DNA from: Halorubrum sp. F4 | Lineage (GTDB): Archaea; Halobacteriota; Halobacteria; Halobacteriales; Haloferacaceae | Direction of reading: 5' to 3' | DNA: 64,000 nt | Assembly (NCBI RefSeq): GCF_027257195.1 | Contig: NZ_JAPDFS010000007.1 | Location: 34,530-98,529 of the forward strand | In this document: positions 31,116-38,288 of the stretch, one piece after another | Layout: every line of letters begins with the position of its first letter | Position numbering within the stretch: the first letter of the stretch is position 1 | Program-made: the position numbers and the translations under genes | Notes under the pieces: model-generated | What the model was told of the DNA's origin: nothing | What the model saw: the letters and a program-made list of their open reading frames with translations, nothing else | The model's database searches: none

Positions 31116-33896
31116 CTACGTGAGTAGCTGTCTAAGGACGTAGTGGAGGATGCCGCCGTGTTCGATATAGGTCACGGCGGCCGGCGTACCGACCTGTGCC
31201 GTGACCGGGAACTCGACAGTCGAACCGTCCTCGCGCTCGGCGATAACTGTCAATTCATCTACCACGTCGAGACCGTCATCGAGACCGTGAATTGTGAAGA
31301 CCTCCGACCCGTCCAGTCCGAGAGATTCCCATGAGTCGCCGTCATCGAACTGTAAGGGGAGAACACCCATCCCGACGAGGTTGTCGCGGTAGATGCGCTC
31401 GTAACTCTCGCCGATGGTTGCGCGGACACCGAGTAGGTCCGTTCCTTTCGCTGCCCAGTCACGACTCGACCCGGTTCCGAGCTCCTCGCCCGCCATCACG
31501 ATGAGTGGGGTGCCCTCCTCGCGGTAGCGCTGGCTGGCTTCGAACACGGTCGTCTGCTCGTCGGTTGGGTGGTGGATCGTATAGCCACCCTCGATATTGT
31601 CGAGCATCTCATTCTCGATGCGGACGTTGGCGAACGTCCCTCGCATCATCACCTCGTGGTTGCCCCGGCGCGCGCCGTACGTGTTGAACTCGTGGGGCTC
31701 GACGCCGTGATTGAGCAGCCACTGGCCGGCAGGGAGGTCAGATCCGAATGGGCCAGCAGGGCTGATGTGGTCGGTCGTAACGGTATCGCCGAGCGTCAGC
31801 AGGCAGCGTGCGTCCTCGATATCGGCGACGCCGGGTTTCTTGAGGGGAAAGTCTTGGAAGAACGGCGGCTCTCGGATGTACGTCGAGTCGTCGTCCCACT
31901 CGTAGACGTCACCACTTGGCGCGTCGAGAGCAGCCCACCGCTCGTCACCCTCGTACACGGAGGCATACTTCTCCTCGAACATCTCCGGGGAGACGTTCTC
32001 GTGGATTGCTGCCTGCACGTCGGCTGCGTCCGGCCAGATGTCCGCCAGATAGACTGGGTCACCCTCAGCGTCAGTGCCCAGCGGCTCGTTCTCGAGGTCG
32101 ATGTCCATCCGCCCTGCGAGCCCGTAGGCGACCACAAGCGGTGGGCTCGCGAGGTAGTTCGCTCGGACTTTCGGGTGAATACGCGCCTCGAAATTGCGGT
32201 TCCCCGAGAGGACACTCGTCGTCCAGAGGTCGTGGTCGTCGATCGCCTGCTCGATGGAGTCCGGAAGTGGTCCGGCGTTACCGATACAGGTGGTACAACC
32301 GTAGCCAACGACGGCATACCCGAGCTCTTCGAGATACGGAAGCAGCCCTGATTCTTCGAGATACTGCGTGACGACGCGGCTGCCCGGTGCGAGGCTCGTC
32401 TTGACGTACGGCGGGACGTCCAGGCCTTTTTCGACGGCGTTCTGGGCGAGCAGACCAGCGGCGATCATCACCGACGGGTTTGAGGTGTTCGTACAGCTCG
32501 TGATGGCACTAACCAGGACATCACCGTGACCGATTTCGACCGTTTCACCGTCGAGGTCGACCTCAACGCGTTTGGTTAACGGGTGCAGTTCGGACTCGGC
32601 CTCGACTTGAGCGCCGCCATCAGTCTCTGCGTCGGCTACACCCCCCTCACCGAGCCACCGCTGCAAGGCCTCTTCATCGACATCGTTGAGGTCGTGCTTG
32701 AACTCCCCGTGGAGAAGTCCTCGGAAGCTCTGTTTTACGTCCCCCATCGGGATTCGGTCCTGTGGTCGCTTGTGTCCGGCCAGACTCGGTTCGACAGTTG
32801 AGAGATCGAACTCGACGACCTCGGTGTACTCCGGTTCCTGTTTCCCGAACAGGCCTTGGGATTCGAGGTACTCGCGGACGAGGTCGATGTGTTCAGGGTC
32901 GCGCCCGGTGAGTTCGAGATACTCGAGCGTCTGATCGTCGACCGGGAACATACTGATCGTCGACCCCTGTTCGGGTGCCATATTAGCGATCGTTGCCCGG
33001 TCCGGGACAGTAAGGTTCTGTACACCGGGCCCGAAGAATTCGACGAACCGGTCGACGACGCCGACCTCGCGGAGTTGTTCGGTGATGTGAAGCACGAGAT
33101 CCGTTGCCGTCGCGCCTTCGGGTAACTCGCCTTCGAGACGAACGCCGACCACCTCGGGGAGTTTCATCGTAATCGGTTGGCCGAGCATCGCTGCTTCCGC
33201 TTCGATACCCCCGACGCCCCAGCCGACGACACCGATACCGCCGATCATCGGGGTGTGGCTGTCCGTGCCGACGAGTGTGTCCGGCAGAAGCCAGTTCTCG
33301 TCATCTTGTTCGCGGGCGTGAACGACACGGCCGAGATGTTCGAGATTTACCTGATGAACGATCCCGGTTCCCGGCGGGACGACGTTGAAGTCCTCGAAGG
33401 CGTTTTGCGCCCACTTGATCGCGCGATACCGCTCGGCGTTGCGCTCGTACTCCAGTTCGACGTTCTTCTCGTAGGCGTCCTCGGAGTCGAAGTAGTCGAC
33501 TTGGACGCTGTGGTCGATCACGAGATCAATAGGGATCTCCGGTTGGACCAGAGTGGGGTCGCGGTCTTTGCGATCGACTTCGGAGCGGAGGGCTGCTAGG
33601 TCGACCACTGCGGGCACGCCGGTAAGGTCCTGTAGGACCACCCGTGACGGAGAGAACGGCACCTCTGCGTCCGGAACGTCCGGCTCCCAGCCAGCAGCAT
33701 TTCTGACGTCTGACGCGGTGATGGTTTCGCCGTCGACGTTTCGGAGCACCGATTCGAGGAGGATACGGATACTCACCGGGAGCGTGTCGAGTTCACAGAG
33801 TCCATGTTCTTCGAGTGCTCGAAGGTCAGCCATCTTGTACGTCGTCCCGTCGACGTCAAGTTCGCGGACGGCATCGAACGGGAGTGTGTCAGTCAT
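31116..33896 (-). CDS. acnA: aconitate hydratase
   Basis: A full-length 926-residue aconitase of the AcnA/IRP type, interconverting citrate and isocitrate in the TCA cycle. Iron-sulfur ligands are in SAITSCTNTSNPSVM and GYGCTTCIGNAGPL. Substrate-loop signatures are VGTDSHTPMIGGIGVVGWGV, FAPGSR-like LAPGSRVVTQYL, and the swivel-domain GEELGTGSSRDWAAKGT. A TATA-like GATTAATATC at about 33923-33932 gives a leaderless transcript. It sits inside a copper region, which is unusual; its 4Fe-4S cluster is a known copper target. Confidence 0.95.
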   Translation of the reverse strand: MTDTLPFDAVRELDVDGTTYKMADLRALEEHGLCELDTLPVSIRILLESVLRNVDGETITASDVRNAAGWEPDVPDAEVPFSPSRVVLQDLTGVPAVVDLAALRSEVDRKDRDPTLVQPEIPIDLVIDHSVQVDYFDSEDAYEKNVELEYERNAERYRAIKWAQNAFEDFNVVPPGTGIVHQVNLEHLGRVVHAREQDDENWLLPDTLVGTDSHTPMIGGIGVVGWGVGGIEAEAAMLGQPITMKLPEVVGVRLEGELPEGATATDLVLHITEQLREVGVVDRFVEFFGPGVQNLTVPDRATIANMAPEQGSTISMFPVDDQTLEYLELTGRDPEHIDLVREYLESQGLFGKQEPEYTEVVEFDLSTVEPSLAGHKRPQDRIPMGDVKQSFRGLLHGEFKHDLNDVDEEALQRWLGEGGVADAETDGGAQVEAESELHPLTKRVEVDLDGETVEIGHGDVLVSAITSCTNTSNPSVMIAAGLLAQNAVEKGLDVPPYVKTSLAPGSRVVTQYLEESGLLPYLEELGYAVVGYGCTTCIGNAGPLPDSIEQAIDDHDLWTTSVLSGNRNFEARIHPKVRANYLASPPLVVAYGLAGRMDIDLENEPLGTDAEGDPVYLADIWPDAADVQAAIHENVSPEMFEEKYASVYEGDERWAALDAPSGDVYEWDDDSTYIREPPFFQDFPLKKPGVADIEDARCLLTLGDTVTTDHISPAGPFGSDLPAGQWLLNHGVEPHEFNTYGARRGNHEVMMRGTFANVRIENEMLDNIEGGYTIHHPTDEQTTVFEASQRYREEGTPLIVMAGEELGTGSSRDWAAKGTDLLGVRATIGESYERIYRDNLVGMGVLPLQFDDGDSWESLGLDGSEVFTIHGLDDGLDVVDELTVIAEREDGSTVEFPVTAQVGTPAAVTYIEHGGILHYVLRQLLT

Positions 33897-33992
33897 AGTA
33901 TCTGAATATGTGCTCGGGAGCGATATTAATCTCCCTCCGAATTCATTCCGATGGGAATCGGGATCCTGAATACTGTGACGGCGTTTCAGAAC

Positions 33993-34268
33993 TCACCGAA
34001 TGAAAGACCAGAGGAGGACGGCAAACCCACACGCCAACGCAGCGGATTCGGCAACATGCACCTGCGTGAGCGTTAATGCTGTGAGCTGGTAGAGAAAACC
34101 TTCTATGAGGACACCGAGCGTCATGAACCCGAAGCCGATCGTTGCGTCACGTAGGTATCGAGTCCGTTCCTGACGATACGCGCGAAAGCTGATCGCTGTC
34201 GTCGCCATACCCAAGAAGAGGAGAAAGACACGGACTCCAATTAGCGTGACTTCCCATCCAGTAGTCAC
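33993..34268 (-). CDS. DUF7521-like membrane protein (second of pair)
   Basis: A 91-residue protein with three helices (VTLIGVRVFLLFLGMATTAI, ATIGFGFMTLGVLIEGFLYQ, AESAALACGFAVLLWSFI). It shares with its neighbour the pattern RAYRxxxx...L..A.IGF.F...G..IEG.L, the DUF7521 family of haloarchaea. Last gene of a three-gene unit led by a winged-helix regulator. Role unknown; likely senses or protects membranes. Confidence 0.75.
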   Translation of the reverse strand: MTTGWEVTLIGVRVFLLFLGMATTAISFRAYRQERTRYLRDATIGFGFMTLGVLIEGFLYQLTALTLTQVHVAESAALACGFAVLLWSFIR

Positions 34269-34271
34269 GAT

Positions 34272-34565
34272 TCATCGCCCCCCCTGTGTTGGCTGGGACA
34301 TTTGTCCGTGTAGCGAATAAAGGATAATGAGCATACCTGCCGCGACAAGTGTAGTCTGGATGGTCCCAGCAACGAAGATGGACAACCCAACCACGTCGAA
34401 GAGAATGCCTTCGATTACGGACCCGACGCTGATGAATAGGAATCCGATAGCGACGTACAGCATTGGTTCGCTACCGTAGACCCTGTATCCACGATACGCT
34501 TGATACGTTATCGACAGCCCTAGTCCGACTGCGATGAGCTTTGCAATGACGAGTGCGGTGTGCAT
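34272..34565 (-). CDS. DUF7521-like membrane protein (first of pair)
   Basis: A 97-residue protein, MHTALVIAKLIAVGLGLSIT then YQAYRGYRVYGSEPMLYVAI, with three helices and the signature AIGFLFISVGSVIEGILFDV shared with the next gene. It starts 2 bases after the regulator stop and ends 3 bases before the next start: a tight operon. The two look like a tandem duplication that has diverged. Confidence 0.78.
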   Translation of the reverse strand: MHTALVIAKLIAVGLGLSITYQAYRGYRVYGSEPMLYVAIGFLFISVGSVIEGILFDVVGLSIFVAGTIQTTLVAAGMLIILYSLHGQMSQPTQGGR

Positions 34566-34567
34566 GG

Positions 34568-34918
34568 TTAGGTGTCTCGGATGTCGCCCCAGATACGCGA
34601 GAACCGCTGCGCGGCGTCCTCACGAACGTCCATCTTGATGTCGATCGTTCCATCTTCGATGTCGACATCGACGTGGTCAACGTTTGCTTCGTACACGCTA
34701 TGATGGCTCCCGTCAGTCTCAATCTGTGTTTGTTCGACGAGCAGATCATTAGCGACCATATCTTCGACCCGGCGGTAAATCGTTGAGAGGGCAACGTCGC
34801 ATTCCTCGCTCAGTTCCTTCGCTGAGAGGGGGTCCCGGCTCGTCGCGGCCAGAATCTGACGAACCCGTTCCTCCCCGAGGAGGTCTAATAGCTCGTCAGC
34901 GCGATGGTCCGTGGACAC
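34568..34918 (-). CDS. winged-helix regulator of the DUF7521 pair
   Basis: A 116-residue protein read from GTG 34918 (STDHRADELLDLLGEERVRQ). The winged helix is RVRQILAATSRDPLSAKELS, CDVALSTIYRRVEDMVANDL, LVEQTQIETDGSHHSVYEAN. The acidic C-terminal part (VDVDIEDGTIDIKMDVREDA) is typical of such haloarchaeal ArsR-like sensors. TTG 34933 is an alternative start. A perfect palindrome at 34972-34992 lies between this gene and the divergent halocyanin, a likely operator. Confidence 0.82.
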   Translation of the reverse strand: MSTDHRADELLDLLGEERVRQILAATSRDPLSAKELSEECDVALSTIYRRVEDMVANDLLVEQTQIETDGSHHSVYEANVDHVDVDIEDGTIDIKMDVREDAAQRFSRIWGDIRDT

Positions 34919-34971
34919 AGCTGTTCCTCGCAATACAAGTTAATGCCCTGCCGAAACGTATGTAACGACCA

Positions 34972-34992
34972 GTTTTGCGTCGCACGCAAAAC
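34972..34992. promoter_or_regulatory. perfect palindrome GTTTTGCGT-cgc-ACGCAAAAC
   Basis: 9-bp arms with a 3-base centre lie in the divergent intergenic region (34919-35049) between the winged-helix gene and the halocyanin gene. Probable operator controlling one or both. Confidence 0.65.
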
Positions 34993-35049
34993 AGCTCACC
35001 CGTCTATTTTCCCACCCCTCGTATTCTCACCTGTGAGGTGACCTACGCT

Positions 35050-35718
35050 ATGACAACCAATTCAGGACTCACCCGGCGGCGAGTGCTCCAGTTAACTGGT
35101 GGTACAGCGGTTATTGGACTCGCAGGATGTACTGGATCGGAATCAGACGGCAGTGATAGTGGGGCCGAAAGCACTGCGGGATCTACCGAAGACGGAGGCG
35201 GGTCGGGGCATGACGAAGGAGAGAACAGTAGCGAAGGAGAATCGGGGCATGACGACGAGGAAGGTCACGATGAAGCCGTCGAGGAACCGAGCGATACAGC
35301 TGAGGTGGCGATGGTCACCGAAGACGGAGGATATCACTTCGAACCGCACGTCGTCCGCGTCAATGTCGGTGGGACGGTAACGTGGACTAACGAGAGCGGC
35401 AGTCACTCCGCGACGGCCTACCATCCAGACAACGACCAACCCCAGCTCGTTCCCGATGGTGCTGCAGCATGGGATAGTGGTCTCCGCTCGGAGGAAGGAG
35501 CGACGTTCGAGCACACTTTCGAGACCGAGGGCGTCTACCACTACTACTGTACGCCCCACGAGACGGTCGGTATGCTCGGGAGCGTCATCGTCGGCGACCC
35601 AGATCCACATGAACAGATCGCGCTCGAAGAGCCACCCGAGGAGAAACCAGATACTGTCCGAGAGAAGCTCACCGAACTGAACGGAATGGTTTCGAGTGCA
35701 CTTGGCGATGACCACTAA
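35050..35718 (+). CDS. halocyanin-like blue copper Tat lipoprotein
   Basis: A 222-residue protein starting MTTNSGLTRRRVLQLTGGTA. Twin Arg and lipobox IGLAGC mark Tat export and lipid anchoring. A long Ser/Gly/Asp/His/Glu linker with HDEGEN, HDDEEGHDEA (about 50-80) may bind metal. The plastocyanin fold (about 85-190) has the type-1 copper ligands: H in GSHSATAY and the C-x-P-H-x4-M loop YYCTPHETVGM. It would carry electrons, or hold copper, outside the membrane. An AGG/GGTGA sequence precedes the ATG. Confidence 0.9.
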   Translation: MTTNSGLTRRRVLQLTGGTAVIGLAGCTGSESDGSDSGAESTAGSTEDGGGSGHDEGENSSEGESGHDDEEGHDEAVEEPSDTAEVAMVTEDGGYHFEPHVVRVNVGGTVTWTNESGSHSATAYHPDNDQPQLVPDGAAAWDSGLRSEEGATFEHTFETEGVYHYYCTPHETVGMLGSVIVGDPDPHEQIALEEPPEEKPDTVREKLTELNGMVSSALGDDH

Positions 35719-35774
35719 TTGCTGACGAACGCTCCCGGCATCTTTTCTATCGCTGCCGGACGCGGTTTAAGGAG

Positions 35775-36308
35775 TCATACCAGTAGGTTATACATAGCGT
35801 GTGCTATTGCGAGGGTAAGATACCCTCCCAAAAGGAAGAGAAGAGTTCTTCGAGGCAGTGATGGCAGGCCAATCGTGTCGGATCCGTGAATACGCTCACC
35901 GAGGGCATACACGAACCGACCGGCTACCAATGCGAATGGAAGATACACGAGTAGTATCGGGACAACCATCGCATCGAATCTGGCGGTGGCTTCAAGCCGG
36001 GACAAGTATTCGAGTTTGAAGATTAGTTCCAGCCCCCCAACAGTGATCCCGGATGCGGCGGTCGCCAAGATCCCCTCCGTTTTCGAGAGTAGTTGGCTTC
36101 GCCAGTAGCTCCAGAAATAGAAGACTACGATCAACGGAAGCAGTCGGACGAACGTTTCCTCGATAAAACCGACAAGAAGTATTCCGGTGCGAGAGGTCGT
36201 AGCCGGTAGGAGTACAAGCTCAACCTGATACGCGATCCAGACACCGACACCTGTCACTACAGCACTGATCGCCACAAGTGCGAAGAGAGAGCGGTACCTG
36301 GTGGACAC
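35775..36308 (-). CDS. PrsW-like multi-pass membrane protein (putative protease)
   Basis: A 177-residue protein with about five helices. Motifs: GFIEETFVRLLPLIVVF (paired Glu), GGLELIFKLEYL and, at the end, LAIAHAMYNLLV (His and Asn). The order EE, E, HxxxN is that of PrsW/CPBP-type membrane proteases, which cut anti-sigma or other membrane proteins. The second conserved patch is weak, so function is only suggested. Monocistronic on the minus strand. Confidence 0.6.
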   Translation of the reverse strand: MSTRYRSLFALVAISAVVTGVGVWIAYQVELVLLPATTSRTGILLVGFIEETFVRLLPLIVVFYFWSYWRSQLLSKTEGILATAASGITVGGLELIFKLEYLSRLEATARFDAMVVPILLVYLPFALVAGRFVYALGERIHGSDTIGLPSLPRRTLLFLLGGYLTLAIAHAMYNLLV

Positions 36309-36464
36309 GGCTGACTAATTGGGGATGCGTCAAGATAGTCGTGTGGAATCTAACACGGGAATACTCGTTTTTGCGCCGAATTTCTGACCGACACCATTCT
36401 TATAGATTCACAATCGTTACCAAGTAACATAGTACCATCACTACCCACGAAACACTCCCAGAGT

Positions 36465-37223
36465 ATGCCACCTACCGAACGAGAGACAACGTCCGCATCC
36501 ACGTCTGACTCAAGTGACGACATCGTCTCTCGCATCGAGCGAGACCTCCTTTCGCGGAGAGAATTTCTTGCCGGACTGGGTCTCGGATCGATAGGCGGTG
36601 CCGGTGGAGCAGTCGCTCTCACGCGGTCAGATACCGATTTCCAGTCACTAGCGACACTGGCAGGCGGGGCGGCCTCTCTCCCGGACACACAGTTCCATCT
36701 TCCGGCAGTGGATGCAGCTAACTCGGGTCTCATTATCGCGACCAATTTCGAGTTTTCTGATGGCAACGGTGAGCTGTTTGTCAATCTGAACGGTATCGAG
36801 ATCCGCCACGACCTCCAGCGTGCACTGGATGAGGCGAGACAAACTGCTACCCGTCTTACTGGTCGTTCACTTGGAGATACGGCTACGCACGTATCATTCG
36901 TCTCACCTGAGACGGGCACTCTTACACTCCGTGGAAAAAGCTGGGAAGCCGGCCTTACGGTTGCTTTTATTGCCAGTCTTCGCCAGCAGTCGCTGTCGTC
37001 TGAAACCCTCATCACTGGAATCGTTGCCGACGATGGCAAGCTGCTCCCGGTTGGCGGAATCAAAGCAAAGGCCCGGAGTGCCCGGGCGTTCGGAGCGACC
37101 GAATTGATTGTTCCCAGCGATACCGATTCAGATGTAACTATCGAGGGATTACGCGTGACACCCGTTGAATCGATCTCAGACGCACTTAGCCACTTGGCAC
37201 AAACTCAACGTTCGGAGCAGTGA
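36465..37223 (+). CDS. Tat-exported Lon-type (S16) protease domain protein
   Basis: A 252-residue protein starting MPPTERETTSASTSDSSDDI. A Tat-like signal (SRREFLAGLGLGSIGGAGG) follows at about 31. The C-terminal half resembles the Lon proteolytic domain: LRGKSWEAGLTVAFIASLRQ, where S is the candidate nucleophile, TGIVADDGKLLPVGGIKAKA with the partner Lys, and FGATELIVPSD. No AAA domain is present. An ATP-free secreted S16 enzyme or a non-catalytic relative is possible. The motif around Ser is a variant of the usual GxSAG. Confidence 0.72.
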   Translation: MPPTERETTSASTSDSSDDIVSRIERDLLSRREFLAGLGLGSIGGAGGAVALTRSDTDFQSLATLAGGAASLPDTQFHLPAVDAANSGLIIATNFEFSDGNGELFVNLNGIEIRHDLQRALDEARQTATRLTGRSLGDTATHVSFVSPETGTLTLRGKSWEAGLTVAFIASLRQQSLSSETLITGIVADDGKLLPVGGIKAKARSARAFGATELIVPSDTDSDVTIEGLRVTPVESISDALSHLAQTQRSEQ

Positions 37224-37277
37224 AGGCGAGATACGCTACGATGGGGCGTCGCTCGCCTTCTGTCGTGACGTGATAGC

Positions 37278-37475
37278 TTACGTAGAGGCGTCGTACCCGG
37301 CGTCTTCGACCACAGTCACGAGGTCATCTGATTCAGCTGTTCCTTCGACTGTCGCGGATTCCGAGTCCCGATCCGCAGTCGCCGATGTGACTCCGTCGAC
37401 TTCTTTGAGTGCTTCCTCTACAGTTTGCTCACAGTGTTCACAGGTCATTCCTTCGACCGAGATGGTCTGACTCAT
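37278..37475 (-). CDS. copZ: copper chaperone with HMA fold (CopZ-like)
   Basis: A 65-residue ferredoxin-like HMA domain: MSQTISVEGMTCEHCEQTVE, EALKEVDGVTSATADRDSES. The MTCEHC loop binds Cu(I). It should pass copper to the CopA ATPase at 38289. It is divergent from the TRASH-domain regulator; the 134 bases between hold an inverted repeat (37555-37575). ATG 37475 is preferred to 37481. Confidence 0.92.
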   Translation of the reverse strand: MSQTISVEGMTCEHCEQTVEEALKEVDGVTSATADRDSESATVEGTAESDDLVTVVEDAGYDAST

Positions 37476-37554
37476 ATCCATACATAATTAGGGCCCCCTA
37501 TTCTATGTGCTTTTCTGCTTAGAATCCAAAGTCATTCTGAGTTCAAAATCGCAC

Positions 37555-37575
37555 TCTCAAAGGTTTATTTTGAGA
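37555..37575. promoter_or_regulatory. inverted repeat over the regulator's TATA region
   Basis: TCTCAAA (37555-37561) and TTTGAGA (37569-37575) flank GGTTTAT, overlapping the TATA-like TTTATTTT. Candidate site for autoregulation by the copper regulator; may also act on copZ. Confidence 0.5.
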
Positions 37576-37609
37576 AACAATAATGTATCCTGCGGTGCGA
37601 CGCTATTGT

Positions 37610-38200
37610 ATGCGCAACCTAGACGAAACAGATCTGGAGATTCTCTCGTTACTAGCCGAAAACGCCCGTCGTCCATTTAGCGCCATCGGCGAAGAAGTTG
37701 ATTTGTCCGGGCCAGCTGTTTCCGATCGAGTCCAACGATTACAGGAAGCAGATATTATCAACAATTTCACGATCGATGTAAACCGGGCGCACCTTCGGGC
37801 CGGTGTTCCAGTATTCATTCAAACAGAAATCGAACCGGAATCACTCGAGGAGGCCCGTACGCGAGTCCGGGAATCGGACGGCATCGAACACGTCTTCACG
37901 ACCTCAGAAGGCGATCTCTGGTTCTATGCCCGCGTTGAGGCACAGAACGTCCGTCAGTGGGTAGACAGTCTGTTTGATGGGCTTGGGATGTCTGGATATT
38001 CAGTCACCTTGATCGACGAAGCTGAATGGACGCCTTCGATCGACGGCGTCGAATTTGCTCTCACCTGCACTGAATGTAACAATACCGTCGACAATGAAGG
38101 TGAGACGACGCGCATCGATGGCGAGATCTATCACTTCTGTTGCCCATCTTGTCTCGCACGGTTTGAAGACCGCTATCAGCGGCTCGAAGAGGGTGTATAG
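37610..38200 (+). CDS. copR: Lrp/AsnC-type copper regulator with TRASH domain
   Basis: A 196-residue regulator starting MRNLDETDLEILSLLAENAR. The N-terminal helix-turn-helix (about 5-60: RPFSAIGEEVDLSGPAVSDR) is of the AsnC type. The middle (about 65-140) is a RAM-like sensor part. The C-terminus is a TRASH metal site: CTECNNTVDNE, YHFCCPSCLARFEDRY. This is the family of archaeal copper-responsive regulators. It lies between copZ (divergent) and copA. ATG 37610 fits the TATA position. Confidence 0.92.
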   Translation: MRNLDETDLEILSLLAENARRPFSAIGEEVDLSGPAVSDRVQRLQEADIINNFTIDVNRAHLRAGVPVFIQTEIEPESLEEARTRVRESDGIEHVFTTSEGDLWFYARVEAQNVRQWVDSLFDGLGMSGYSVTLIDEAEWTPSIDGVEFALTCTECNNTVDNEGETTRIDGEIYHFCCPSCLARFEDRYQRLEEGV

Positions 38201-38288
38201 TACGCTCTTTGGATTCCAAATTTTCTTGGTGTCAATAACCACCTTCTCGAAACAGTAAACCGCCTAAACATAGACCCCGTATAGTAAG

